DNA of 64,000 nt from contig CM039124.1 in assembly GCA_022036555.1 (NCBI GenBank), positions 56,653,494-56,717,493 on the forward strand. The letters are read 5' to 3'. This DNA comes from Microstegium vimineum (taxonomy: Eukaryota > Streptophyta > Magnoliopsida > Poales > Poaceae). The position numbers were made by a program, and so were the translations under genes. The notes under the pieces were generated by a model. It ran no database searches, had not been told where the DNA came from, and was given only the letters and a program-made list of their open reading frames with translations. Of this stretch, positions 11,411 to 22,610 are shown piece by piece. Position 1 is the first letter of the stretch. Every line of letters starts with the position of its first letter.

Positions 11411-12588
11411 GCTTCGGTGGTAGAGAGTGCCACACTATTTTGCTTCTTGGATGACCATGAGACTAGTGACCTTCCCAACATTTGACATGTACCACTAGTG
11501 CTCTTCCTATCCACTTTGCAACCCGCATAGTTAGAGTCCGAATATCCAATCAATTCAAACCTTGACCCCTTTGGAAACCATAGTCCAACCTCTTAAGTAT
11601 GCTTTAGATATCTCAATATCCTCTTTGTGGCTTTCATATGACTCTCCCTTGGAGATTCTTGAAATCTTGCACACATGCATACACTAAACATGACATCCGG
11701 CCTTGAAGCAGTCACATAGAGTAAGCTTCTAATCATAGACCGATATAGAGTTTGATCTACCATCATGCTACTTGTGTCACTATCCAAATGTCCATTAGTC
11801 CCCATGGGAGTACTAATGCCTTTAGCTTCTTCTAGCCCAAACTTCTTCATCATATCTTTGATGTACTTGGCTTGACTCACAAATGTACCATTCTTCATTT
11901 GCTTGATTTGAAGTCCAAGGAAGTAACTAAGTTCACCAATCATTGACATCTCAAATTCATTTGCCATCATCTCCGCAAACTCTTCACAAAAATCTTGATT
12001 TGAAGATCCAAAGATAATATCATCCACATAGATTTGCAAGATGAACAAGTCATTTCCAATCTTCTTGGTGAATAGGGTAGGATCAACCAAACCCATCTTG
12101 AACCCTTTAGAGAGAAGGAAGCTTCTCAATCTCTCATACCATGCTCTAGGTGCTTACTTCAACCCATAGAGAGCCTTCTTGAGCTTGAATACATGGTTGG
12201 GCTTCTTAGCATCTTCAAAACCGAGTGGTTGCTCAACATACACCTCCTCACTGATATACCCATTTAGGAATGCACTCTTGACATCCATTTGGTATAGCTT
12301 GATATTGTGTGCACAAGCGTAGACCAATAGAATTCTAATTGCCTATAATCTTGCCACTGGAGCATATGTCTCCCCAAAGTCAAGACCTTCAACTTGAGAG
12401 TAACCTTGAGCTACTAGTCTTGCTTTGTTTCTCACCACTATTCCATCTTGATCTTGCTTGTTCTTGAAAACCCATTTAGTTCCAATGACATTGTGCTTCT
12501 TTGGTCTTTCTACCAATTCCCAAACTTGATTTCTTGTGAAGTTGTTGAGCTCTTCATGCATAGCATTGATCCAATCAACAACCTTCAA
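11411..12588 (-). pseudogene. Element 2 reverse transcriptase and truncated RNase H
   Basis: Frames 12588-12343 (WVFKNKQDQDG, ARLVAQGYSQVEGLDFGETY) and 12129-11593 (LFILQIYVDDIIFGSSNQ, catalytic YVDD) are copia RT. An in-frame TAA (about 12155) interrupts the conserved YGLK..APRAWYE region, and another TAA lies near 11595. The same frame then encodes the start of RNase H (GYSDSNYAGCKVDRK, VSWSSKKQNSVALSTTEA) and ends abruptly at 11411, where the LTR of element 1 starts. The cut is therefore insertional, not a deletion at an ORF end. Confidence 0.85.
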
Positions 12589-13287
12589 AGCTTCATCAAT
12601 CTTGTTTGGACTCCACTTTGAATGCCTCCAATCACTTGATCCAACGGATGATCTCTTGCAATGTTGGTTGGTTGGAGCACTTGCATGTGGGAATCTTGAG
12701 CTTGCGGTTGAGATAATGATGGACTAGCTTGATCTTGATCTTGAACTTGAGCTTCACTAGCACTTGCTTAATTTTGAGTTGGTGAGCTACTAGCTTGATC
12801 ACTTGGAATGGGAACTTGATCTTCATCTTCATCTTGGACTAGTCTTGGTCTAATGTCACCAATATCCATATCTTTCATTGCATTGACCAACTTGTCACCT
12901 CTCACATCATCCAAGTTTTCTTGTTCATCTTGAGAGCCTTGTGTTTCATCAAATTCCACATCATGCACTTCCTCAAGAATCCCACTAGATAAGTTTCAAA
13001 CTCTATAAGCCTTGTTTGATGTAGAGTAACCAAGTAAGAAGCCTTTATCATATTTCTTCTCAAAATTTCTTAGCCGTGTTCCCTTCTTAAAGATCCATGT
13101 GCAACTAAATACTCAAAAGTAAGCAATGTTTGGTTTTTTTTCCATTCAATAGCTCATAGGGAGTCTTCCCAAGCATTCCATGGCAATAGAGACGGTTGCT
13201 AGAGTAGCAAGCCGTATTGATAGCTTCGGCCCAAAAGGAATGACTAACATTGTACTCACTTAGCATTGATCTTGCCATGTCAATCAA
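12589..13287 (-). pseudogene. Element 2 integrase C-terminal part and linker
   Basis: MIDMARSMLSEYNVSHSFWA and INTACYSSNRLYCHGMLGKT (13287-13105) are the conserved copia integrase segment. Downstream frames (12968-12768, 12832-12632) are acidic and low-complexity, as in the integrase-RT linker. At least two frameshifts separate these pieces. Confidence 0.75.
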
Positions 13288-13307
13288 AGTTCTATTCTTC
13301 CTTTCAA

Positions 13308-14240
13308 CTATCCCATTGTATTGAGGAGTGTACTTGGAGAGAATTGATGGTTGATCCCAAAGTCATCACAAAGTTCATCAACTCTTGTGTTCTTGAACTC
13401 ACTTCCATTGTCACTTCTAACTCTCTTGATAGTTGTTTCAAACTCATTTTGGCACCTCTTGACAAATGTCTTGAAGATATCAAATGTGTCACTCTTGTCA
13501 CTCAAGAAGAATACCCATGTGTATATTGTGAAGTCATCCACTATCACAAATCCATACTTGTTTCCACCAATGCTTGCATATGTAGTTGGTCCAAAGAGAT
13601 CCATGTGCAATAACTCAAAAGCTTTGCTTGTACTCATGATGCTCTTCTTTGGATGAGTGTTGCCAACTTGCTTTCCAGCTTGACATGAGCTACATAGCTT
13701 GTCTTTCTCAAATATGACATCTTTCAAGCCCTTCACTAGATCATGCTTGACTAGCTTGTTTAATTGCTTCATGCCAACATGTCCAAGCCTTCTATGCCAC
13801 AACCAACCCATGCTAGATCTTGAGATGAGACATGTAGAGAGTTGGATATCACTAGCATTAAAATCCACTAGGTAGATGTTCTCATACCGAAATCCCTTGA
13901 AGATCATGTTTGAACCATCTACACTAATGATTTCCACATCCTCCACTCCAAAGATGCACTTGAAACTGAGATCACATAATTGGGCAACCGATAATAGATT
14001 GAACTCAAGCCTTTCCACTAGAAGCACATTGCTAATGCTTAGATCATTGAAGATAGCAATCTTTCCAAGACCTTTCACCTTGCCTTTGCCATTGTCACCA
14101 AATGTGATACTATCAAATCCATGATTGTCACCTTGGTTGATTGAGTTGAACATCCTTCCATCACCGGTCATGTGTTGAGTGCACCCACTATCAAGCACCC
14201 AATGCCTCCCTCTGGCTTTGTAATTGACCTAAAAGAGAGA
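13308..14240 (-). pseudogene. Element 2 protease, pre-integrase and integrase core
   Basis: The 296-residue frame opens MLDSGCTQHMTG with the Asp-Ser-Gly protease site, followed by FNLLSVAQLCDLSF. The pre-integrase motif WLWHRRLGHVGMKQL is intact. Integrase begins with CSSCQAGKQVG and the core carries HMDLFGPT and RVRSDNGSEFKN with two catalytic Asp residues. The frame is lost at about 13310, before the Glu region. Confidence 0.9.
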
Positions 14241-15182
14241 TCAATTATTTTTAGGTACCCAAACATGCTTGGGTCCTCCAAGGTTAGTTACCAAAGATTT
14301 TGGTACCCAAATGTACTTCTTAGAAGCCATCCAAGGTGCACCAACAAACTTGGCATGAACACCATTAGTACCCTTGGAAAGAACATAGAATGAGTCAACT
14401 CTCATGGAGGATACATCTTGCTTGGTCTCCTTGTTCTTGCATGCTTGATGCTCATTATGACCAACTTGCTTGCAACTCTTGCAATAACTACTAGTGTTCT
14501 TCACAAAACGAGTCTTGTGAGGAGCAAAAGTGGTCTTGCCTTTCTTGAGGGTATAGCCCAATCCCTATTTGTAGAGAGATGCTCTTTGGCTACCCAAGCA
14601 CATAAGCAAGCGGTCCTCACCTCCATAAGCCTTAGCTAAGGAGTGATTGAGCTTTGTAACCTCCTTCTTGAGGGTTTCATTTTCCACCATAAGTGAGGCA
14701 TAACAAGTAGAGCCATCACTAGTAGATGAAGTAGAAGTGGTAGTGCTACAAGAGGGGTTAGTGGGAGCAACAATGATAGGAGTATAGAAAGATTCATCAA
14801 GAATATCACAAGTAACTCCCATGTCACATGTTTGAACAATCTCTTTCTTACTTTGATCTAAGATAGAGGAATGAGCTCTTTCAAGCTTAGTGTGATACTT
14901 CACTAGCTTCTCATGGGCTTCCATTAGCCTTTCATGAGATGCTACGGCCTCATCAAGGTTTTGCTCAAGAGCCACATTGGCCTTGCGCAATTCCTTGCAT
15001 TCCTTCCTCTTCTTGTCAATGTATTCCTTAGCTTGTTCAAGCATGTCCATGAGTTCCTCCTTGGAGGGACCCTCATCCTCACTCTCGCTTTCACTCTCAC
15101 TCTCATCATGAGAAAGTACCTTAGTGAACTTAGCCATGAAGCATGATGATGGAGTGTCAAATAGAGAGATCTTGTCCCTCAT
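14241..15182 (-). pseudogene. Element 2 Gag C-terminal region: coiled coil and second zinc knuckle
   Basis: Frame 15182-14565 contains an acidic Ser/Glu repeat (about residues 29-46) and a long coiled coil (ELMDMLEQAKEYIDKKRKE onward). After a frameshift near 14565, frame 14561-14241 carries a CCHC-like cluster (YCKSCKQVGHNEHQAC) and the WVPKSLVTN segment that leads to protease in this lineage. Two knuckles (see the upstream one near 15400) are typical of long SIRE-type Gag proteins. Confidence 0.75.
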
Positions 15183-15189
15183 TGCAATG

Positions 15190-16262
15190 CTAGCAAAAGC
15201 CTTCTTTTGGTAGATGTCTTCTTTTCTTGATCATCATCTTCACCACAAGAAGAGTCACTATCCATGTCACTATGTGAGAATACCCCTTCTTCTTCTTTTT
15301 GTCAAAGGTGGGCTTCTTCTCTTTCTTGCCTCTCTTCTTGTGATCATCATCATCCTTGTCACTATTGTATGGACAATGAGCAATGAGATGATCAAAGCTT
15401 CCACACTTGAAGCACTTTCTTGGTTCATCATGATTCTTGGAGAATGTTCTCTTCCTTCTTGCACCATAGCCCTTTTTCTTCATGAATCTTTCAAATTTCT
15501 TCACAAAGAGAGCCATTTCTTCTTCATCAAGATCACTTGCACTTTGGTCTTCACTTTCACTAGATTCTTCAATCTTGCTCTTGCCCTTGGATGATGAAGT
15601 GGCTTTGAATGCCAAGCTCTTGTTCTTCTCATCTTTCTTGTCTTCCTTCTTCACATCTTCTTCCTTGTTGTCCCGGTAAGCATCTTCGGTCATCACATCT
15701 CCCAAGACTTGATTGGGTGTAACGGTGTTCAAACCACCTCTCACAATCAAAGTCACAAGAGTGTCAAACCGAGGAGGAAGACACCTCAAGAACTTGTGAG
15801 AGAAATCCTTGTCCTCAACCTTCTCACCAAGAGCCGTGAGATCATTGACTAGCACTTGGAGCCTATGAAACATCTCCGGCACATTTTCATCATCCTTCAT
15901 CTTGAAGCTTGCAAACTTCTCCTTGAGAATATATGCCTTGGCCCCCTTGACGGCTTGTGTGCCTTCAAATGATTCCTCAAGCTTCATTCAAGCCTCATGA
16001 GCACTCTCTAGATTCTTGATTTGCTCAAGGACCTTCTCATCAAGACCCTCATGAATAGCACTAAGAGTAATGTCATTGTGTTGCAACTTCTCTTCTTCGG
16101 TCGCGGTGGGAGCTTCCTCATTTGCAACCTCAAACTTCTTGTCCACCACAAGTCAAACCTTCCGGCTAATTGACTTGATATGAGCGGTCATCTTGACTTT
16201 CCAATAGCCATAGTTTGTGCCATCAAACTTGGGTGGCTTCTTCATGTTGTTGATATGAGCCA
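15190..16262 (-). pseudogene. Element 2 Gag N-terminal part
   Basis: A start at 16262 (MAHINNMKKPPKFDGTNYGY) lies about 45 bases from the primer-binding site. It opens the copia Gag fold, and the frame continues past two TGA codons (about 16155 and 15990) into the 265-residue frame 15987-15190 (FASFKMKDDENVPEMFHRLQ). The CCHC knuckle CFKCGSFDHLIAHC is at about 15410-15365. The frame is lost in a Lys-rich tract near 15290. Both TGA codons stand where a Trp codon would be expected. Confidence 0.8.
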
Positions 16263-16306
16263 TGATCACACCGTAGGTTGTTAAGCCTCAAATCAACAGT
16301 GTCCAA

Positions 16307-16318
16307 GCTCCGATACCA
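16307..16318 (-). promoter_or_regulatory. Element 2 primer-binding site
   Basis: The minus strand reads TGGTATCGGAGC, one base from the Met-tRNA complement seen in element 1. It sits two bases from the inferred LTR end. Confidence 0.8.
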
Positions 16319-17828
16319 CTTAAAAGGTCCTAATCCAAGGCTAGAGGGGGTGAATAGCCTAAATTGAAATCTAAAAACAAACTCAACAAGTTAGATCACA
16401 AGATGGCGAAGCAAGGATTGCACTAGCCTACTAAGGGATGCAAAGCCTCCTAACCACAATTTCTATCCTAACATAGCTCTAGGATCACTCAACGCCTACT
16501 CAATTCTAGTAGACCTCTAGGCACAACCTAATATACTAAGACAAGTATGAATAAGATAAATGCAAAGATGGGAAAGGTGATTATACCGCCGAGTAGAGGA
16601 TTGATCCAAACACAATGAGAGCTCCAAGAATAGCAAATCAATCCAATCAATGGGAGACAAGGTTGAAAGTCCCTATGTGATTTTGGTAATTGAGTGACAA
16701 CCTAGGTGGACTAATATATGTTTAAGTGATATATACATAGAAGATTAGTTCACATGTGATTGTGTGATGAAGGAGCTTATTGCACATGAGACATGACATG
16801 GAGTCATGTGACCAAGGTGGAGAAGATCAAGATGAGGCTTGGCTTGATGGACCGGTTGCAAGTGTGAAGGGCAAGTGAGTGATGCTTGGCGCCGATGGAC
16901 CGACACAACGGTGAAGAGCAAGTGAGGTCAAGGTCGATGAACCAATACGGTCACGTGATGACATGAAGTGGATCATATCATTTGGTGATAGGTTGGTGCA
17001 TGTGTTGCATCAACATTGGAGAAGGAGATGGAATGGAATGCGCAAGGCAAAGGTATAATTATAGGGAATTTCATTTCACCGGTCATTGGTGTGTAGAGAA
17101 GTGTATGACTGGGTTTAGGATAGATAGTCGTACTATCAAGAGGGCAAACTTATTTGTATATCGGTTATCTAGTGCCACATGAGCGATCTAACATTGCGAT
17201 GCATTAGGATCGAGTGGCATGGTGAGAGCAAGTGAAAACCCTTTGAAAATGATTGTGAAAATGCTAACACACATGCACATGGTGATGTACACTTGATGGT
17301 GTTGGCACTTTTGCAAAGTAGAAGGTGTTGGAGTTGAATTGAATCAACTCGGAGAAGAGAAAAATATTTTTCGGTATGCTCCTAACACTAGCATGGATCT
17401 TAAAATGAAATACTTCTTTTATTCATTGTGATATGGATCAAATGGAGTTGAGGGTGTGTAGGACTCTTAGTTAGCTTTCCAAAAAGTCTAAGATCATCGA
17501 AATCGGAGTTCGGAGCTAAGAGATACGAACATTTTCGTGCGGACTGCGCTGATCCGGACGCACTATGCAGTCCGGACGCTACTGTTCATAGCGTCCGGAG
17601 GTGCTGTCCGGACAGCGTCCGGAGTAAAAAATGCTCTCGGGAGCTCTCTGTTGGACTCCAGACGCACGGCGCGATGGTCCGGAGCTCTACTGTTCATAGC
17701 ATCTGGAGGTGTTTTTCTGTGTGCTGAAGCGCGCCAACGCTCGATTCAAACGGGCAAGGGTCCGGACGCATGCGCGTTGGTCCGGACCCTCAGTAAAACA
17801 GCGTTCGGAGGCGCGCAGAGAGTGGGAA

Positions 17829-17860
17829 AACGGCTAGTTTCTTCCCCTCTCTATAAATAG
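17829..17860 (+). promoter_or_regulatory. Core promoter of the solo LTR
   Basis: AACGGCTAGTT lies 11 bases upstream of CTATAAATAG. AACGG is the core of MSA-type sites bound by three-repeat MYB factors; that use here is inferred. Confidence 0.65.
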
Positions 17861-18411
17861 GAGTGGTGGCCGGTCAAGGCCGGTGGCTGAGCACCCTTGG
17901 GCCTTTGTGGCTTGTGTTGGTGTGCTTGGGAAGCCCTCTAAGTCACATATACTTGATAGTGATCATCCGATTGTGTGAGAGAGCGATTTCTAGTGCGTTA
18001 CTTTGAGAGATTGCATCGTGTGGCACTAGGTGATCGTGTTGCAAGCTCGTGGTGCTTGTTACTCTTGGAGGTTGCCACCTCCTAGACGGCTTGGTGATTG
18101 TGGCTCCGTCGAAGCACGCAAGAAGCTTGTGTGTGACTCCGAAGAAGAGCTTGTAAGGGGTAGTGTGCTCGCCCCGCGGGGATCGCGAAGAGCAACTCTA
18201 GTTGAGTGTATCATTGAGCTACCCTCACTTGTGGGTGGAATCTTGCGGCGCCCGAGTTAGTGGGCTAGGCTTGTGAATGCCTATTAGCCGCCGAATCACC
18301 AAGTGTGTGGTCGACACAACGGGGACTAGCTTGGTGGCAACCAAGTGAACCTTGGTAGAAAAATCACCGTGTCAACCTTGTACATCTTCTCGGTGGTTTG
18401 CATTCTCCAGA

Positions 18412-18745
18412 TCACTAGCTTGTATTTACTTGCATATACTTGTGCTAGTGAGTAGTTGTTTCTCTTGTAACTAGTTTAGCTTGTGTAGCTTACCTAGTTA
18501 CCTTCTAGCTTGTGTAGCTTAGAAGTAGCTTTTGAGTGGCTAATTGGCTTGTGTAGCCTTGTTAGTCACATTGCTTAGTTTGTGTAGCTAAGTAAGTTGA
18601 GCTCTCTAGTTGACTTGTGTAGTCTTGCTAGAGAGCATTGCTAGTGAGCTTAGGTACTTTGTGCTTTGCTTACTAGTATGTGTAGGAGCTCCCTTTGTGC
18701 TTAGAGTACTAGTTTCTTAGGTTTGTGTGACCTTGCAACCTAGAC
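18412..18745 (+). repeat. Row of hairpins with constant TGTGT loop
   Basis: Consecutive inverted repeats lie at 18467-18501, 18502-18525, 18537-18568, 18574-18592 and 18601-18636. All have the loop TGTGT closed by AGCT/AGCT, GGCT/AGCC, GACT/AGTC or a wobble version. The outer stems differ in sequence but remain complementary (for example GCTCTCTAG with CTAGAGAGC). Flanking simpler stems occur at 18412-18451, about 18643-18678 and about 18717-18745. The row is downstream of the TATA box and would be in the transcript. Confidence 0.8.
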
Positions 18746-20331
18746 TTGTTTGGGTGAGCTTCCTAGCTTGGCACCTTAGTGAGCCCAATTAGTATACTTT
18801 GCTAGGTGCTAAAGTTATAGATAGAGGGGTGTAGTCTTGGCTAGACCGATAGTTTTAATTTCGCTCTTGTTTCGGTTAGCCGTTGCGCTTAAGTTTTTAG
18901 AAAAGACTATTCACCCCCCCCCTCTAGTCCGCCATCTCGACCCTACAAAGGTTGACACTTGATTTTTCTCCCAAGGTTCACTAGTTTGCCAACTAGCTAC
19001 GTCCTCGTTGTGTTGGCTCACTCACTTGGAGGTTCACGCGCTAATTGGCATCACACGCCAAACCCGTCACCGGGTGCTGCACAACCAACACAAGATGAGG
19101 GCACCCAAAGACACGTGCAATCCACTAGAGTTACCTTTGCGATCTCCCGCGGGGAAGACACAAGAACCCCTCACAATCACCACTTGTGGTCGACGAAGCA
19201 CAATCACCAAGCTTCTCGAATCCACACCGCTTGCTCCAAACCGTCTAGGTGATGACAATCACCAAGAGTAACAAGAAACTAGCAGCGGTATCAACTCCCA
19301 AGTGCCACTAAGATGAACTCACTTCATGCAATGCACTAGGACACTCAAATCTCTCAAGTGGATGATCAATTGACTAAGAGATGAGTGGGAGTGTGTGCAA
19401 CAAGCTTCTCAAGTGTATGCAATATCAGAATGAGCAAGAGAATAGCCTTGAACCGCCACACACCCTTTTATAGCCCCCTCAAAGGAACTAGCCGTTATGC
19501 CTTTTCTTCAGCCTGAAAACAGAGTGTCGGACTACTCTGCGAGACCACCGGACAATAGCAACTGGTCTGACGCTTTGGTTCGACGCCTTCTCTGATCGCC
19601 ACATGTCCTTCACTGTTTGAAAACTGGTCGTTGCCGCGCGTCTCTGAGCACCGTTGGACCACCTCCATTGGCCCGGAGGCCTGGTCCGACGCCTTGATCG
19701 GCCTTCAGCCAAACTTACGCAGTGAGCACCCATGCTCCGGACTACCTGTCTGGAGGTCACCACCGGATCATGCCTTTTGTTCCGGAGCCTCCTCAGTCCT
19801 TCGACCAATTCACGCAGGGAGCGCCCATGCTTCCGACCACCCCGTTGGACCACACCATCGGACTATATCAACTGGTCCGGAGGTTGTCTTGGTCATCTTC
19901 TTTGCTGTGTCAGAGCCACCGGACCATTCGTCGTTGGTCCGATGCACCACCGGACCACTGGTCCGGAGCTTCTTTGCCAGACAGTCAGAGCTAGGAGCGG
20001 CCATCGGACCACCTGTATTGGTCCGGAGCTCCCATGCTCAACTGGTCCGACGCTTCATCCTTGGGCAGAAATCACTTCGCTTTGCTTCCCTTGATCTCAT
20101 GTGCCACCATCAAGTGTTTCACTGACTTGTGCATGTGTTGGCATATTTTATCAAGTTTTACAAGGGTTGCTCATTAGGTTAGAATGCAATGCAATTAATA
20201 TCAACCTAATGGCACTCGATAGTTGTAACCACTAACTATTTTCCCCTCTTAATAGTATGGTTACATATCCTAAATGTGATCACACCCACTAGGTGTCTTG
20301 ATCACCAAAATGGAAAAGCCCTAGCAATACA

Positions 20332-21267
20332 TTTGCCTTGAATAGCTCTTAGGGTCTCCTCCTTCTCTCTTCTTCTCCTAGTGTGAGCTTTGGTTTGCTT
20401 TCTCCTAGCTTCCATCCTTGCTCCACCACTTGTTCACTCTCACTTCTCCTTAGTGTACTAAACCTACTCACACTTAGAGCTAGGTTAGTACTTAGGTTTC
20501 ATCAATTACCCAAAACACTTAGAGATCTTTCACCGGTGTCCAATGTTTTCAGTACCTTTATTAGGTCTAACAAACGTGATTGGCGTCTTCGTCTTGACGT
20601 TGGTGATCTTATTCTAGTGGAATTGACACCATGGTGCAAGCCATAGGTCGTGTAGGACTACTTAAGCCCCTTGTTGGGGATATATTTTCTTCTGTCATTT
20701 TCTTTCGTTTTATTTATGATGTTATAATAATTTGGTTTGATTCTACCCACGGGGTAGATGAAGCCGGATAGTTTCTATCCTTTATCTAAAAAGAATAGGG
20801 GCTGAAGAGCAAGAACCAGCAAATACGATGAACTGGATGAAATCAAGTGGAGGAAGTGAAGAGGAACTAGGATTGGGGAACACAAGAGGCGGATTTGGAG
20901 GAGAATTGAGAGGGTTAAGGTAGGGATTCAAGGATTTGGTGGGAGGATTTGGGAGATTGGCAGAAGATTGAGGTAGGGGAGGAAGATCGGCATGGGCGCC
21001 TCCAACCACAACGGATTTGGGCACAGAGCAGAAGGGTGAGGGTATTTCTGTCCTTTCACGTGGCTGCCCAATAAACTCTGATATAATATTCAGTTTAGTG
21101 TGTTCCGGCAAAGTGACTACGTTTTTTTATGTGTTTTGGCAAATACGTGATTTTTTTATGTCTTCCAGCAAAAGGCATGTTTTAACCTGCGTGCTGCGGC
21201 AAAATTTGCCTTATTCCCGTCCGCCGCCGTCTCTCCCACGAGGCACGAGCAAGAGTTTCTTCCACCC
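20332..21267. other. Intergenic DNA, possible LINE 3' fragment
   Basis: No gene recognised. At about 20540-20795 a plus-strand fragment ends TTTCTATCCTTTATCTAAAAAG, which resembles the 3' tail of grass L1-type LINEs; the upstream part has no readable reverse transcriptase. The rest is flanking sequence. Confidence 0.3.
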
Positions 21268-22610
21268 TTAGGGCTACTTTGGCAACAGGTGGTTATAAAC
21301 CTAGGGACACGAATCCACGACAAGGAAATTTTTTGGAAATATGATTCCCGCCTGTACCCAGGGGAGATTTCCCTGTTTCCGTTTGGCAACAGGTTTTTCA
21401 GGGATCAAGGCCTACTGCAGCTCTACTGTAGGCATACTGCAGCTGCAAGCCACATCTTGCGTATGCAGAACCATGGTACGTCTGGAAAATAAAGAAAAAA
21501 ACGGAATTTTTGAATAATACAAGGAAATCACCACGTACCAATGCCAACGACAACATTTTCATGAGCAATAATGCATGAAAAATCAGAAATGCAAAACTAT
21601 TTGACATAGTCCAGTACATAGAAAGTTTAATTCATGTGGCAAATTCAACCTAGCTAATCCATTCATCTCCATCCAGATATCCAAGAGATATATCAAAAAA
21701 ATAAATTATGGTTTAATTCCTTTTGATAAGCTTCTTCTCACGCACTGCACGTGCATTTTTCTTCTGAAATCATACATTACCCAGAACTCTGCAAGTAAAC
21801 ACAACAAATAACATTAGCAGCTAGAGACATAGCTAAAGTAAACTAATCAAAGTTTCAGAAACAACTGGTTTGGTGTTGCTGTTACTAAAAATCAAAGTTT
21901 TTTAGTACAAAGCTAAATTCAACAACCTTAATCTCTTGACTGAAACAATAGCACTGTGGCATACATTTGGGCAAAATGGTCTTTAAACTCGATCTAACTA
22001 GAATAATACATGTATCATCACCTCCTATTTAAATAAGTTGCATCCACCTATAAAACTAAGAAGCATATACACAGAAAATTTAACATAGCTGAACCTGAAT
22101 CAGAAATACTCTTGAATCCATGTGCCTCTAATAATTACTTTTACGAGAGGCTAACACCAAGTTCAATAAATTGAAAAGTGAGCATGTGAGCATATCCATC
22201 TTGAGAGCTGCAAACAGAAGTTCTAGTGCAGCCATGCAGGGTAGGACAGAAGTTCTCCTAGTAATTTGTTTATGTTCACATATGCAAATATGAACAATTA
22301 TTCTTTTCAAACATTCAGGCAGCTATCAGTGGACCACTCTAAGCTCAACAGAGAGGCATGCAAAGTTGCTTTCAACTAATTAGTACAGTTAAAGCTCTGT
22401 TCAGACCACTAGTTCTGAACAGTGCTGAATGCACATTGTACAGGTTCAATAAAAATGATGTAATGCTAGAAGAGGAGAAAGGAAACATACCTCTCAAATT
22501 TTCTATTCATTTCGAACATTGCCTTCACTGATAGTGCAAATTAGCACAAGGAAAAACATTAGCAAGTAAGCAAGTAAGCACAAGTAAACTAATCTAGTGG
22601 CAGCTAAGCA

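Larger units (their letters stand above)
16664..18947 (+). mobile_element. Solo LTR, copia-type, 2284 bp, complete with TSD
   Basis: The ends are TGAAAGTCCC at 16664 and CCCTACA at 18947, and both sides carry the identical 5-base AAGGT (16659-16663 and 18948-18952). No primer-binding site or coding sequence is attached, so it is a solo LTR left by recombination between two LTRs. It holds a GTCCGGA-word array (17541-17815), AACGGCTAGTT (17829-17839), TATA box CTATAAATAG (17851-17860) and, 0.55 kb downstream, a row of hairpins (18412-18745). The poly-C/CTCTAGTCC tail (18912-18930) matches the style of copia LTR ends in grasses. Confidence 0.9.
11411..20331 (-). mobile_element. Copia element 2, partial, host of two insertions
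   Basis: The minus-strand order is 5' LTR (20331-16321, interrupted), primer-binding site, gag, protease, integrase, RT, then RNase H that stops at 11411 where element 1 begins. The remainder of element 2 should lie beyond element 1, outside the window. A related but distinct SIRE-like family: its Gag start, LTR and primer site differ from those of element 1. Several nonsense codons and frameshifts are present. Confidence 0.85.
16321..20331 (-). mobile_element. Element 2 5' LTR, split by a solo LTR
   Basis: On minus it begins TGTATTGCTAGGGC at 20331. It ends next to the primer site at 16321, where the expected final CA reads TA, one transition from the rule. Removing the nested solo LTR and one 5-base duplication leaves about 1.72 kb. 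TATAAAA is at 19473-19467, preceded by AACGGCTAGTT (19496-19486) and by a dense array of TGGTCCGGA-type words (about 19500-20060). Bases 20332-20336 (TTTGC) would be the target duplication. Confidence 0.75.

Noticed and set aside
18467..18636. CRISPR array
   Set aside because: The repeated units are short hairpins with variable arms and no constant direct repeat of CRISPR length, inside a eukaryotic LTR.
20383..20646. 87-codon plus frame
   Set aside because: Lacks any motif, and its end overlaps the possible LINE tail; treated as noncoding.
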